From Dryococelus australis (Eukaryota > Arthropoda > Insecta > Phasmatodea > Phasmatidae): 64,000 nt of DNA. Both the position numbers and the translations under genes were made by a program. Positions within the stretch are counted from its first letter, which is position 1; each line of letters begins with the position of its first letter. Below, piece after piece: positions 1-11,457 of the stretch. The notes beneath the pieces were generated by a model. The model saw only the letters and a program-made list of their open reading frames with translations. It made no database searches and was not told where the DNA came from. Location of the stretch: the NCBI GenBank assembly GCA_029891345.1, contig CM056994.1, forward strand, positions 56,823,251-56,887,250, in the 5' to 3' direction.

Positions 1-195
1 ATGTGTAGAAATTAGCAAATTCGTAAAACATTCCACTTTTCTAATAATTCCACAGTTGTACTTGACCGACGTATGAATTAAGTGATCAGGCCCTCGTTGA
101 CGTTAATTTTACATGCGATGAAACTACACGACGTGCATACAAGTAGGTCGTGAGCAGGACTCTCAAAAGTGCTCAGTTTACCAGGAATAGCCTGT
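1..195 (-). mobile_element. MITE family A, terminal half
   Basis: This matches the terminal half of the family A MITE, whose complete copies lie at 6929-7350 and 30871-31301. Shared blocks are the cttgaccgacg...gaattaagtgatcaggcc segment, gtgcatacaagtag, and the decayed terminal repeat near 165-195 (aaaagtgctcagtttacc...agcctgt). The window start truncates it. Family A elements have no coding capacity; they are about 420 bp long with ~30 bp TIRs and would be mobilised in trans by a transposase not seen here. Confidence 0.75.
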
Positions 196-390
196 GGTTG
201 CACTACAATAGTCAATACGCGCTCACGCGGGCGCGATGTGTACTGGACGGGGCAGGTCGCTCGGAAATAACACACAAGTGCAGAAGTCCGTCGCCTTCTT
301 GTCGCTTGGCAGCAGCTCAGCCAACATTCCTCCTCCGCAGACGCTACACGCTCGCCTGCTCGAGAGCATCGTCTTGAGAACTTTTCCACA

Positions 391-868
391 TGACTTTACC
401 ATTTGACGTTACGTTTGCTTCCCGACATGTTGTTTCTTGTGGAGCTCGACACAATGGAACTGCCACAGGTAAAGACAGCACTTTTAACGTTTGACTTTAC
501 CATTTGATTTTACGTTTGCTTCCGACATGTTATTTTTTGTGGAGCTCGACACAATGGAACTGTCACAGGTAAAGTCAGCACTTTTAACGTTTGACTTGAC
601 CATTTGATTTTACGTTTGCTTCCGACATGTTTCTTGTGGAGCTCGACACAATGGAACTGTCACAGTAAAGTCAGCACTTTTAACGTTTGACTATACCATT
701 TGACTTACGTTTGCTTCCCGGCATGTTGTTTCTTGTGGAGCTCGACACATTGGAACTGTCACAGGTAAAGTCAGCACTTTTAACGTTTGACTTGACCATT
801 TGATTTTACGTTTGCTTCCGACATGTTTCTTGTGGAGCTCGACACAATGGAACTATCACAGGTAAGAG
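391..868. repeat. ~100 bp minisatellite, five units
   Basis: Five tandem units begin near 391, 492, 592, 688 and 788. Each unit contains gactttaccatttga, acgtttgcttccgacatgtt, gtggagctcgacacaatgg and ggtaaagtcagcactttt. Units differ by a few substitutions and 4-6 bp indels. The last block of each unit differs by one base from the family A MITE end (ggtaaagtgagcactttt), so the array may have grown from a MITE terminus; this is inference. Confidence 0.9.
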
Positions 869-1277
869 TGAGAGTTATTTTATTGTAAGGTGATTTCAAT
901 ATCGGTATATTAAACAGAGTTTGTCTTAAATTAAATTTACGGCAAACGAATATAATGTGAAGAGGAAATATAATAATTTACATTTTTGAATAAAGTAAAC
1001 AAGTAAGTTTCGGTTTTGAAATAAACTTTTAACACACATTTTAAGTCTATTAAAAAAAAAAGGTATATAAAATGCATTCCTCTGGATAATGTGATAATGA
1101 TTTACATAACAAGATGCACATTTTTACGAAGCTCGCAAAACCGATGTTTAATTGTTGTCAACTCTGACTTTACAATTATATTGTGTATTGGTGCTTTCGT
1201 CAGAGGAAAGGAAACATAAATTCAAATGCTAAAGTTTTCTATTGTGTAAGAAGCTTTACACCCCACCACCATAACTT
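869..1277. other. AT-rich, unassigned
   Basis: AT-rich sequence with short A runs. I see no reading frame, repeat or RNA signal that I can support. Confidence 0.5.
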
Positions 1278-1296
1278 AAGCTGGACTCACAACATA

Positions 1297-1823
1297 AGCT
1301 GGACTCACAACAGTCCGTTTCATCCGTCAGTCGCCCGTCCGTCCGTCACGTGATCATCAACCAATCGCAGGGAAACTTTTTTCTATCCGTCGTTCCGTAC
1401 AGTATATTTCAATCTTTAACTTTCGACGGTCCGACGGATGGTCCACAGCCTTGTAATTTCGTTCCTTGAACATGGCTGTCGGAAAACAGTCACTTGTTTA
1501 TTTTTCTGAATTTATTTTTCTTTTTAAACACACAAGGCAGTAAAGTTGTTTACTTTTTTTACGTTTCGCCTTTGAATTGAACTGAAGACGACTTGTAGAT
1601 TTTCAGAGGAAACGCTGCTAAATTATGTTAGGGAAAAATAATATACGTATGACATTCAATAAAAACATTTGTCTCTGCGCGAGAAAGTTCGTGTTGTTCG
1701 CTGGTAACACTGAACATTTTCTGGCCAGACGGATCGTCGGATTTCTATAGACGGATGATAAAACCGACGGATGCCTGACGGACGGGCGAGTGACGGAAGC
1801 TACGGATGGTTGTGAACCAAGCT
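1297..1823. mobile_element. TIR element with CCGTC-rich ends (~527 bp)
   Basis: The left end (agctggactcacaacagtcc, then CCGTC-rich sequence) and the right end, read in reverse (agcttggttcacaaccatcc, then CCGTC-rich sequence), form imperfect terminal inverted repeats of about 55 bp. Both ends are thick with CCGTC/GACGG motifs that resemble subterminal transposase-binding repeats. The left end is partly duplicated: ataagctggactcacaac occurs at about 1277 and again at 1295. ATA flanks both sides. There is no coding capacity, so this is a non-autonomous DNA transposon. The superfamily is uncertain. Confidence 0.75.
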
Positions 1824-1860
1824 ATACCTCTTTCTTGGCGGGGAGTTTCGCTTGGAGGAT

Positions 1861-2077
1861 GAGGCCAAGGTCGTGTAGTGGTCACACTACAACTTTCACG
1901 TCTAGGTGAACCGGGTTCGATTACCGGCCCGGTGGGAATCGTGCCGGACGATGCTGCTAGTAGGCGGGTTTTCTCGGGATATCCCGTTGCCCCCGCTCTT
2001 GAATTCCGGCACTGCTCCATACTTTTCTCACTTCACCTTCGTCGGCTGCCAAGACCCCGATGTTAAGAGCCGCCCAA

Positions 2078-2146
<69 letters not shown>

Positions 2147-2150
2147 AACT
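1861..2150 (+). mobile_element. tRNA-derived SINE, family 1
   Basis: This is a short interspersed element. A tRNA-like head with a B-box-like GGTTCGATTAC at 1914-1924 is followed by a body containing gtgccggacgatgctgctag, ggcgggttttctcgggatat, a gaattccggcactgctcc block and a cccgatgttaagagccgccc tail. The same body occurs at 42880-43130, about 55880-56125 and 57050-57293. The element runs straight into a (CT)n tract. Such elements are transcribed by RNA polymerase III and moved by LINE machinery. It encodes no protein. Confidence 0.85.
2083..2147. repeat. (CT)n microsatellite
   Basis: About 65 bp of almost pure TC dinucleotide at the SINE 3' end. It produces spurious Ser/Leu and Arg/Glu reading frames. 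Confidence 0.95.
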
Positions 2151-3664
2151 TAATTCTGAGCAAAGTTTATCGCGCAATAATTCAATAATTGCAAAGTGCA
2201 AAATAGTTTGTTGGAATTTACATTACATTAGTACATTAACTGTTCTATGAAAGTAATTTCAACGCAGATTAAACAAATAATTTACACGCGGTAACGAAAT
2301 CATCTGGTGTGAATAGAATATCTGATTTATTACACAATAATATTACGATATTTTTTAAGATCTCGAGTGAGTTGTTTTTCTTCAGTGTATCTTAGATACG
2401 CCTAGAGAAAAAAACTTTTGTTTGCAGCGCTAGGTAGCACAAATAGTCATGCAGAAGAAAACAATCTCGTTTTCTAAAATAGCAAAATGAAATAAGCAAA
2501 AAGGTAACAATTTAAATATGTGAAGACGTCGAGCTTTGCTACCACGGTTTTCCACTTATATTAAAATATATGGCCTAAAAAAACTCAGTTTTTGTTTTAC
2601 ATTGCCACCATAAAAATGCTAGCAAAAATAACGTTGACTGATATTTTTATGTTATTGACATGAAACTCTTCATAGTGAATTCAGATTTTTTTTTTTTTAA
2701 TAACCGCTCAGTAAATCATACCACAAAACCACAGAATACCTAATAATACAGAAACGAAACTACTGCACGCATATAGTGAACTTCCACCTTACGCGCCAGC
2801 AAGATGGCATAGTACTATAAATATGGTTAAACACAGTTAGTCATCAGCACTTGGGGACGCGCTTGTACATGATAGCCCAACCAAGACACTTTTTACAGCA
2901 ATCAAGTCGAAGGCCCGTTTGCAAAACCGTTGTCAATTTATTGCACAATAATTGTTTTTGTAATTTTGCAAAAGAAATTGAAAACAAGCTGCTAAATAAG
3001 TTCCATAAAATATTACAAGAAGACATTTTAATTTTAAATTTCGTTAAGATAACGGTGTAACAATTAAAAATTTTATGGAACCAAAATAATTAACTAAATA
3101 TTTCAGTTCTTAATAATTAACTTCGTCAACCTGCATCGGGCAATTTTTTGGGTTGGCACTACCGAGTACGCACACAAACGTTGTACTGTGAATGGTCGAT
3201 GGTCACTTCTTCAGCACACGACAGAAAGTAAAGAAAGCGTACGAACTCAACGAGATGGTCTCAACAACACTTTCTGCTAACACCGACGCTTGCAACCAGC
3301 AGCTTGGCCTTCTACAAACACGTTCCTGCAAAGTAGAAGTGTTCGTGTACCCGGCCCTGCTAAGAGTAGAGACTCCACCATTTCGTGTTTACACACGATG
3401 CCATCCCTACACGTGGATACGAGCACATGGTTGCCATCGCTCAACACCATCGTGTTCGACTCGGCCCAGGAGCAAACGGACTGCAGACTTTCGGTTATGG
3501 GGGTTGGAAGGGGAGAGGGTGTCACTTCCATATTGTGTAGTGCGCAGGTGTAGACTCTCGAGCAGTGGCATGGGAGAAAGGTACTGTATCAATATAATTT
3601 CAGGAAATCGTATAAAATTAATCACACGAAATTAGTATTTAAAAAATTCTGATATTTGAGTTCA
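2151..3664. other. Unassigned; GC-richer patch near 3190-3560
   Basis: The first kilobase is AT-rich without recognisable features. The patch at 3190-3560 is richer in GC and is open in several overlapping frames on both strands, up to about 147 codons. None of the translations resembles a family I know, and open frames on both strands argue for base composition rather than coding. Confidence 0.4.
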
Positions 3665-3734
3665 GTTTTAAAACATTCACAGATCACTTTCATGACAAAG
3701 TTTTAAAACATTCACAGATCACTTTCATGACAAA
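3665..3734. repeat. Exact 35 bp tandem duplication
   Basis: The 35 bp unit gttttaaaacattcacagat... occurs twice head to tail without a mismatch, indicating a recent local duplication or an assembly artefact. Confidence 0.95.
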
Positions 3735-4399
3735 GTAGGTTTTCGGGGAGAGGAGGTCATGTCCCCCTTTAACCATCCCCCCTCCCCCTTCTGGGCCCAA
3801 GTTTGCAAATCGTTCAGATTCCTGCAGGGCGCGTCGTACGAGCGTGGGTCCAGTGACACCCGTTAACGTTTACGGGTAAAATGTTTCAATATCTGAAGGT
3901 TTGAGGTGTCGTCCGAGTGAAAATCTATGGCCTCATTTGACTGGACCAACGAGAATTCAACTAACCAAATACTCAACTTGTGTGACGTCCACAAACAGTA
4001 GAGACATGTCTCGTGTAATCACAAATGTAGCTATCAGCTTTTCAAGAACATGTTGGTAAATGTGTTTGGTTTGATTTGACTCACTGCAAACGAATCAAAG
4101 TGGTTCCGCATTAGAGAGGCAGCTTCTCATTGGCATAATCGAACGGAGAAAACAGCTTTTCGCACAGACGATAGCCAGTATGAATACAGTTAATTGAAAA
4201 ATAATAATCAGTCATCATAGGCGAAACTGTCGAAGTTCTAGATTCCACAATCCTGTACATGCTCGAGGTGGGACTATTTGATGATAGGCTGCTGCTGTGG
4301 TGAGATCTGATTGGACTAGGCATAATCCGGTCACTCCATTGTGAAATGTTTATTACTGGCCTTACGTTATCTGTAGTGAGTAGTAGGATTTAATAGAGC
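3735..4399. other. Unassigned single-copy-looking DNA
   Basis: No feature that I can support. Confidence 0.4.
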
Positions 4400-4970
4400 G
4401 CAGGAGCCGGCCGTCGCCATGTTGTTACGTCACCGTCCACCATTTTTTCCCTTTTCCCTCAAAATTTTCCTTTCTCCCTCAAAATCAATCAAAATGCCCT
4501 AAAAATCCCCCTTTTTCCTAAAAATTTCCCTTTTTTTTTCCCTAAAATTTCTCTTTTTCCCTCCAAAAAGTTAGAAGGGCCCCTCCCCACCCCATGTGCA
4601 GAAACAAACCCTCGAAATCCAATTTTCGCCAATTTAATTAATTTGAGGGGCTTCCTTAGGACCGACAGAGCAGTGGTGGCCATATTGGTTTTATAGGCAT
4701 AGGGTATGCCAAATCGATACAAGGGATCCAGGATCAGAGTCAGGCCTAACCATCAGCTATCTTGGTTGGCAGGCATCTTGCATCCATATTGTATGCAGAT
4801 TACTTTTGACCTTGACCCATTACCTTTGACCTTGACAATCTGAAAAATAAAAAAATGAAAAACTCACAAAAAATTCCAAAAAATCCCAAAACATTTATTG
4901 TTAAAAATTAACCATCAAAAATTATAAAAAAATATTAAAAAGCTATTTAAAAACTTATAATTTAAAAAAA
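4400..4970. repeat. Low-complexity block with TTTTCCC and GACCTT repeats
   Basis: It opens with gccggccgtcgccatgttgt and acgtcaccgtccaccat, and similar gccggc/gccatgttgt/acgtca/ccacca strings recur near 22790 and 23700. It then runs through pyrimidine-rich TTTTCCC repeats (about 4440-4570), two GACCTTGAC motifs near 4800-4840 and A-rich aaaaattccaaaaaatccc repeats. This looks like a dispersed repeat family shared with 22780-23800. Confidence 0.5.
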
Positions 4971-5026
4971 ATCTTTCAGCATTAACAGTCTTTAACACTT
5001 AAGCTAGTTTATGTATAAAATGGTGA

Positions 5027-5133
5027 GGCTCATATCAATTTTAATTTTACACAAGAAAGAAGATTACACAACTTGCATACAAGTAGATCTTAAGCAGGGC
5101 TTTCAAAAGTGCTCCGTTCACCGTGAACAGCCT
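5027..5133 (-). mobile_element. MITE family A, one end
   Basis: Terminal ~107 bp of the family A MITE: acttgcatacaagtagatct, taagcagggctttcaaaagt and the terminal gttcaccgtgaacagcct. The other end is missing. Confidence 0.75.
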
Positions 5134-5383
5134 TTGGCTGCATTTACACACGACAGTCAATAACGAAAGTAAACTGTCGGACATCTGCACAGTATAGGTA
5201 CGTTGAATCGTAGCAAACAATTAACGTTTCCCGTGATAAACCATTGCCTATAACTATCGTCTCTTATTAAAGACTGGATAATTTCCCGTGTTCAACGGCC
5301 TTTGGTCTCTACTTTGGAGTAGGTCTATGCAGTATAATATAGCCTGAAATGTGCTCTTAAATTGACAGTGAGAAAAAAAAAAA

Positions 5384-5836
5384 TTTACTTACTTCGTTGC
5401 AAGTAATTTAGTCCTTTCTGAGGGCTTGGTACTGGTCTAGTGAGTTCTCTATGTAGCATTTCTAACAAACTGTGGTACAATCGCAAAACAGAAACACACA
5501 ATCGTTTATAAAGTCTATCCTTACATCGAACGAATTCTATAAATTATTTACTTACTTCGTTGCACGTAATTTAGTCCTTTCTGAGGGCTTGGTACTGGTC
5601 TAGTGAGTTCTCTATGTAGCATTTATAACAAACTGTGGTACAATCGCAAAACAGAAACACACAATCGTTTACAAAGTCTATCCTTACATCGAACGAATTC
5701 TATAAATTATTTACTTACTTCGTTGCACGTAATTTAGTCCTTTCTGAGGGCTTGGTACTGGTCTAGTGAGTTAAAACAGAAACACACAATCGTTTATAAA
5801 GTCTATCCTTACATCGAACGAATTCTATAAATTATT
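5384..5836. repeat. 163 bp tandem repeat, three units
   Basis: Units start at 5384, 5547 and 5710 with the phrase tttacttacttcgttgca. The first two are nearly identical over 163 bp. The third lacks about 37 bp in its middle. Near-identity implies a recent expansion. Confidence 0.95.
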
Positions 5837-6928
5837 CGAAGTGTACACATGACAGTTGATCAAGTGTACAACATGTACGATTTGTTAACGCAATAGGATC
5901 AAAATTCATATGTTATGTCACTATTAGAGAGAGCGATTTTTCACGAAAATTTATTGGAGCAGGTTAGTTTTCAACATATGAATGTTGGTTTTTTTATTAT
6001 CTTTTTTATATTTTTTATATATTTTTTTCTTGTTTCTGGCGGTCGTACGTATGAGACGTTGTGCATCGACGTTTGATAGACCCCTAAGAATTCGCCTACT
6101 CTGATTCTGATATTGAACGTCTGTGATTCACCTAAAAATAAAGCATTGGTTTGGGTGTAAGGCTGTTTGCAATCCGACTGATACTGTTGTTGACTTGCAG
6201 GCGCGATAATGGACAGCCGCATTCCACGGTTTATGGACGTGGGACAGGCTGTTTTTACTGGTCCTGGCTGCTTGCGTTGTAGTGATCGTGCGATTAGTAC
6301 TGACAAATCCACGAGTGGCGCGCAAAATAAGTATACGCCACTGACGGTAAAGTGAGCACATGCACTAACAAACACTTACTATCCTAATTGTCACAAAAAC
6401 TGCAAACAAACTCTCGAGCTGTATTTTGTATTTTCGAACGAAGGCAATCAAATTAGTAACCAAACAAATACATACATTTGATTCAAACAAATAATTTGTC
6501 AACTGTCTAAATTATTTTTGGCCTAACACAAAGGTTTTGTTAATTGAAGCGTTAATTTTTTGATAAACTAAATTAATTTAGTTGCTTTTCAAATTTTGTT
6601 TACCCAACAAAATATTTTTTTGGTGCAAAAGAAATATATTTTTGGCCCTGTACAAGCTAATATTTTGTTGTCTGACCTGTTCTGTCAGTACAAGGTGGTA
6701 TAGAAAGCGCTCTGTAATGCCGTTAACAGCCTGTAATAGTACGGACGATCGGTTTGCCTCCACTGGAGGTTGCCTGTTGAAGCTGGGCTCGCGCTGGAAG
6801 TGGTTTGGCACTCCGCATGCTGGAGGACATCACGAGGGAAATCCCTGTCTCCCTGATACTGGCCTACGTCTTGAGCTGCGTGAAGACTGCGACGCTGTCC
6901 TGGAGAGACAGCAGGGGTATGGTTAGTA
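5837..6928. other. Unassigned; GC-rich patch about 6680-6920
   Basis: AT-rich DNA followed by a ~240 bp GC-richer patch that is open in one plus frame (6582-6926, ~114 codons) and one minus frame (6578-6811). The translation shows no motif I recognise. It could be a degraded element or a host exon fragment. I cannot decide between them. Confidence 0.3.
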
Positions 6929-7350
6929 TAGGCTGTTCACGGTAGAATGAGCACTTTTGAAACCCCCACTTAACATCTACTTGTATACAAGTTGTGTATT
7001 CTTACGCCATGTCAAATTAACATTGCCATGGACCTCATCACTTTATCCATGCGTCGGTCAAATAAAACTGTGAAATTATTACGAAAGTAAATAGTTTACG
7101 AATCTGCTCATTTTTACACTTCGATGCATTAAACAACAGAAAGCGAAAGAAATAATTTTAACTTTTCACAAATGGTTACCTAACACTTTTTATTTGACGT
7201 TAAAATATGGATCTACATCCCATCCATCGTTACCAACTTTACTGGACGAATGTCACTCAGTGCACCCATCAAAATATATGCATGCAGGGGCAAGTGACTT
7301 TTTCCTAAGGTTCATTTCTAAAGTGCTGGCTTTGTCGTGAACATCATCTA
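6929..7350 (+). mobile_element. MITE family A, near full length
   Basis: This is a good reference copy. The left end is taggctgttcacggtagaat, the interior has atctacttgtatacaagttg and cacaaatggttacctaacac, and the decayed right end is aagtgctggctttgtcgtga. The outer dinucleotide is TA, which suggests a TA target and a Tc1/mariner-type mobiliser. It has no coding capacity. Confidence 0.85.
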
Positions 7351-8083
7351 CCAAGCAGGCCCCAGCGTCCCGAATAGGAAAAACGAATCCTTACCGAAGA
7401 TGCCCAAAGTCGAGACACCACGGCATTACAACTTCGGTTTAAAATTATTGTTTGCTTATTCAAACAGAATATTGACTACGTGCACATCGCGTAATCATAA
7501 GATAAAATATACTGCAGTTTTTGTCTATAGATTTTGCATAAATGCGTATTTGGTTACTTACATGTTTTCATTTTGATGGCGATAGCATGTATTCTGTGTC
7601 TATGTGTATTTAACGAGTGTTATCTCGCACCACGAATATTATCGTGAATATTTGCATGAAACTGACTGCATATAAAGTATTGTTTCGTCTTCGTGATTAT
7701 GATTCTGACTCACTCGAATCCTTTTTGATATAAAATAACTGCGGCCAAATGAAGTACCTAATAAATAATTCTATGGTGTTGCGGAAGAGAGCGTTAGGAC
7801 AGAAAGGGTCGATTTGAGTTTTGTCAAGGAATAGGTACACATTGCTGGTTGCTATTAAGGTAAACCGAGTTATGTCAATAAAACAAATTATAGAGGCTGT
7901 TGTTGCAGAATGAAATAGCAGATAAGATGATATTGTGAATACTCTTGTACTTTCTTTGGCCTCTGCTGAAAATTTGACATTTCTGACTAACCTTCTCTGC
8001 TGTAACTTCACAGAATTGTGTCCAGAAAAAGTAGGCCAGAATTAAAATAAAAAGAAATTGGCGACGTCATGCGCTTTATCTAA
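7351..8083. other. Unassigned AT-rich DNA
   Basis: No supported feature. A minus-strand open frame at 7697-8011 translates to low-similarity sequence with no recognisable domain. Confidence 0.4.
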
Positions 8084-8504
8084 AGGCTGTTCACAATAAA
8101 GTAAGCACTTTAGAAATGAACCTTAGAAAAAATCACTACCCCTGCCTGCACATATCTTAATGGGTGCACTGAGTGGCATTCGCCCAGTGAAGTTGGTGAC
8201 GCTGGATGGAAAGTAGTTCCGTATCGTATCGTCGAATAAAAAGTGTTAGGTAACTATTCAAGATAACTTAAAATTATTTCGTTCGCTTTCTGTTTTTTTT
8301 TATACATCCAAGCATAAAAATTAGCAGATTTGTAAAGTTTTTTTCTAGGTAATTTCAGAGTTTCATTTGACCGACGCATAAATAAAGTGACGAGGCCTAT
8401 GTCAACGTTAATATTTTATATAAGGCGGGGGAATACACAACGTGTATACAAGTAGATCTTAAGCAGGGCTGTCAAAAATGCTCATTTTACCGTGAACAGC
8501 TTAT
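8084..8504 (-). mobile_element. MITE family A, full length
   Basis: Opposite orientation to the 6929 copy. Left end aggctgttcacaataaagta, right end ttttaccgtgaacagcttat, with the internal ggtgcactgagtggcattcg and aacgtgtatacaagtagatc blocks in order. Confidence 0.9.
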
Positions 8505-8846
8505 ACCATCGTACCAATTGAAAGAGAGTGGGGGTGGATTTTGTAAAGGCGAACAATTTGAACTTTGTGAATTTGTTTCTTCACGTTAATTAGTTTTAAG
8601 TAAAAAACAGATCCCACATGCTTCAGAGTTATGCTAAATTGTTTTAAAATACTTTTTGTGTTATTTGTTATTTGATTTCGGATAACTGAACATGATAAAA
8701 ATGTACGAAGATGAGTATCTTTTGTTGAATGTGCATACTATTTTTTTTTTTACGCTTATCTGACGGATAGAGTTCTGATAGTTTGGCGTTAAACGTTGTA
8801 CGCAAATATTTAGTATTCAGCCAACATTCGTAAGCGTTGTGATTAA

Positions 8847-9207
8847 GGCAGTTCCCACCTGCCATCTTGGATTTATGGATTTTTTTTACCATACTCTGGA
8901 AGTGCAATTTTGTTTCATTGTTTTTTTGGAACGCGACACAGCACAGATTATTGCCTAGTGCATTGTCTTATGTCAGTATTTATTGATTACTGTTGATACC
9001 GTCGCCTTTGTAATCGTTCGCAAGAAATAATCTCGCATTTCGCCCCGACAGTTACCAGCTAAAAATTAATAATTGTATCGAAGCTGTGGCAGTTCGATAA
9101 AGTTTGTGAGGCTGTTATTTAGGGTATGTCGTGCAGGAAATTTCAATTCGCCTTCTGAAATAGAAGCGAAAAATCGATAAATCCAAGATGGCTGGTGGGA
9201 ATCCGCC
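8847..9207. mobile_element. MITE with ~45 bp TIRs and TTAA flanks
   Basis: The left end reads ggcagttcccacctgccatc then ttggatttatgg. The right end, reversed, reads ggcggattcccaccagccat then cttggatttatcg. Both flanks are TTAA (8843-8846 and 9208-9211), the classic piggyBac-type target duplication, although a TAA duplication would also fit. At 361 bp it has no transposase, so it is non-autonomous. Confidence 0.8.
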
Positions 9208-9640
9208 TTAAAGTTTAGCGTCGCGGCGATGTCTTTCGTCGATCGTAGCCACGCCTATTATTCAACATGTATCCACGTGTTACTGTGACGTTTTATGGTA
9301 ACGTCAAGTCAGTTAGCAGACAGGGCTTGAAAGTCACGACCGGACAGTGAGAGAATGTCAGCAGCTCTCGACAGCTGACTTCCGAGAACGCAACTACCGG
9401 CGTGTGTACCTGCTTTCATCACCTGAGGTGGGAGCGGGAGAAAAATAAATGGAGAGATGAGAGATCCACTCTGTGTGTTGGCAGAGTAAACAAGACGTTT
9501 TTTTTATTTTCATTCCATTGTTTGTCCGGGGTAGTACCAAGTGCTGACTCATTTACAACAGAAACAATAAAAGAGAACAACTGTTTACGCCGTGTTCTCA
9601 CAGTCGGTGGCCAGAACACACAGAAATGTCACTGTATGTT
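9208..9640. other. Unassigned
   Basis: Mixed-composition DNA with short open frames on both strands (9402-9656 plus, 9419-9619 minus) and no recognisable product. Confidence 0.35.
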
Positions 9641-9988
9641 TCGACGGGCGCACTGAGTGACATGTGCCCAGTAAAGTCGGTAACGAAATATGGAAAGTAG
9701 TTCCATATCTTAACGTCGAATAAAATGTGTTAGGTGTCCATTTGTGATAACTTAAATTATTTTTTTTCGCTTTCTGTTTTTTAATGCACCGGAGTGCAAA
9801 AATTACCAGATTTATACAATATTTACTTTGTTAATAATTTCACAGTTTCACCTGACCGACGAAGGAATAAAGTGACGAGACCCATGGCAATGTTAATTTT
9901 ACATAAAGAGGAATAATATATAACGTACATACAAGTAGGACTTAATAAGGGCTTCCAAAAATGCTCATTTTACGGTGAACAGCCTGTA
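9641..9988 (-). mobile_element. MITE family A, 5'-truncated
   Basis: Begins inside the element at cgggcgcactgagtgacatg and runs to the terminal cattttacggtgaacagcct. The first ~75 bp are missing. Confidence 0.85.
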
Positions 9989-10122
9989 CAGCAGATGAGG
10001 TGCGCAGTGCTGGTCACAGAATAGGCAGGCATACAGAAGCGAAGTGGCGTGATGTTTCTTTGTTGACGTAGGCGTGGTCAGTCGCTGATCATCTACACTC
10101 CTGTACGGCGTCTGCCAGGTTA

Positions 10123-10190
10123 TAAGGCTGTTCACGTTAAAGTAAGCATTTTTCAAATCAACCTTTTGAAAAAAAAAAATGAACACTGTC
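10123..10190 (-). mobile_element. MITE family A, terminal fragment
   Basis: aaggctgttcacgttaaagt followed by aatcaaccttttg marks one family A end. It decays into an A run just before the TIR element at 10196. Confidence 0.7.
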
Positions 10191-10195
10191 TATAA

Positions 10196-10494
10196 CTAAG
10201 GGACAGGTATTTTTCGCGAAAAGATTTCAAGACCAGTTGTACTCCAAATCACTTTTGTGATATGCACGTTCGTAGTTGGATAATTTTAAATTCCAAGTGC
10301 TTCATGTGTCTGTCCACGAATCATGCAGTATTTTTTTTTTTATAATTGGCCCAGTCAAATAAGAACATGTCTTCTCATGTAGACACGCGGCCAATAACCA
10401 AAGGAAGTTGCGGATGTGAAAATAGTCTATTTTGAGTCTAAAATAGTCTATTTACATGGCCAGAAATATTTTCGGGAAATACACCAGTCCCTAG
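10196..10494. mobile_element. ~300 bp TIR element (CTAGGGAC ends)
   Basis: The left end ctaagggacaggtatttttc gcgaaaag and the right end reversed (ctagggactggtgtatttcc cgaaaata) form ~30 bp imperfect TIRs. A motif, tctattttgagtctaaaata, is internally repetitive. No coding capacity. It sits between two family A ends that may once have been one or two adjacent copies. Confidence 0.7.
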
Positions 10495-10501
10495 CTTTAA
10501 C

Positions 10502-10809
10502 TATAAGTTGTTCACGATAAACTCAGCACTTTTGAATACCCTGCTTAAGATCTACTTGTATGCACGTCGTGTATTCTTCCGCCTTATGTAAAATTATCAT
10601 TGCCATGGGCCTTATCACTTGACTCATGTGTCGTTAAAGTGAAAGTGCGAAATTATTACAAAAGTAAATTATTTACAATACTTTCCCTCCATCGTTACTA
10701 ACTTATTGGGCTCACGTCACTCAGTGCGCCCGTTAAAATACATGCAGGGTAGGAGCAGTGACTTTTTCCAAGGTTCATTTCAAAAGGCTTTCTTTATCAC
10801 GAAAAGCCT
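10502..10809 (+). mobile_element. MITE family A, internally deleted
   Basis: Starts at ataagttgttcacgataaac and ends at ctttatcacgaaaagcct, about 308 bp against ~420 bp in full copies. The segment around the cacttcgatgcattaaa block is missing. Confidence 0.8.
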
Positions 10810-11021
10810 TTTCAAATATGTTACAGTGCACACTGTCAAGCAGGCTTCCAGTTAAGTTAGCAGCGCAGAAATAGAAATAGTAATAAGACTGAACTTGTGA
10901 ACTTAATGTTTACATTTGTGTCCAGTGAGGCTAGTGTATCTTATTTTATTCACATTATTATAAGAATCTCTATAAGTAACACGTTTACACGCCTAACAAA
11001 TTTACGATTTCACGTAGGTGC

Positions 11022-11155
11022 CGTATGAATATAGAGATCAGGATCCCATGGCAATGTTAAATGTAGTACATATGGTGGAAGGATACAATGTAAGCAGAAA
11101 AGTAGATCCTAAGCAGAGCTTTCAAAATTGCTCGGTTTACCGTGAACAGTCTATA
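11022..11155 (-). mobile_element. MITE family A, terminal fragment
   Basis: Contains agatcaggatcccatggcaa, aagtagatcctaagcagagc and the terminal gtttaccgtgaacagtctat. The other end is absent. Confidence 0.7.
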
Positions 11156-11220
11156 TATACATGCTTGCCAACGTATTCCCTGCGTTAATGGTTTGCTATT
11201 GGCCTGGAAGTACGGTATGT

Positions 11221-11457
11221 ATAGGCTATTCACGGTAAAGTGAGCAATTTTTGAAGCTGTTTCATAAGATATAATAACCAATATATACATTTCATTGTGG
11301 CCTCCTACTTTTGGTTTTGGTTATGGTGAATGTATACAATGTGTTTATTACTCACATGGCAGTGTTTACATTAACGAGTGGTGGAAGGATATTAATTGGT
11401 TGAAAGAAAAAAGTAACTATGGTTTCAAAAGTGCTCACTTTACCGTAAACGGTCTAT
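11221..11457. mobile_element. MITE family B (~237 bp)
   Basis: It has the same terminal repeat as family A (taggctattcacggtaaagt ... actttaccgtaaacggtcta) but an unrelated, shorter interior containing atggtgaatgtatacaatgt. Other copies are at 19987-20232, 56220-56460 and 56759-56999. Sharing the TIR implies one common transposase for both families (inference). Confidence 0.85.

Noticed and set aside
1913-1924. tRNA gene suggested by the B-box GGTTCGATTAC
   Set aside because: No acceptor stem and the same head recurs with a SINE body; it is a SINE.
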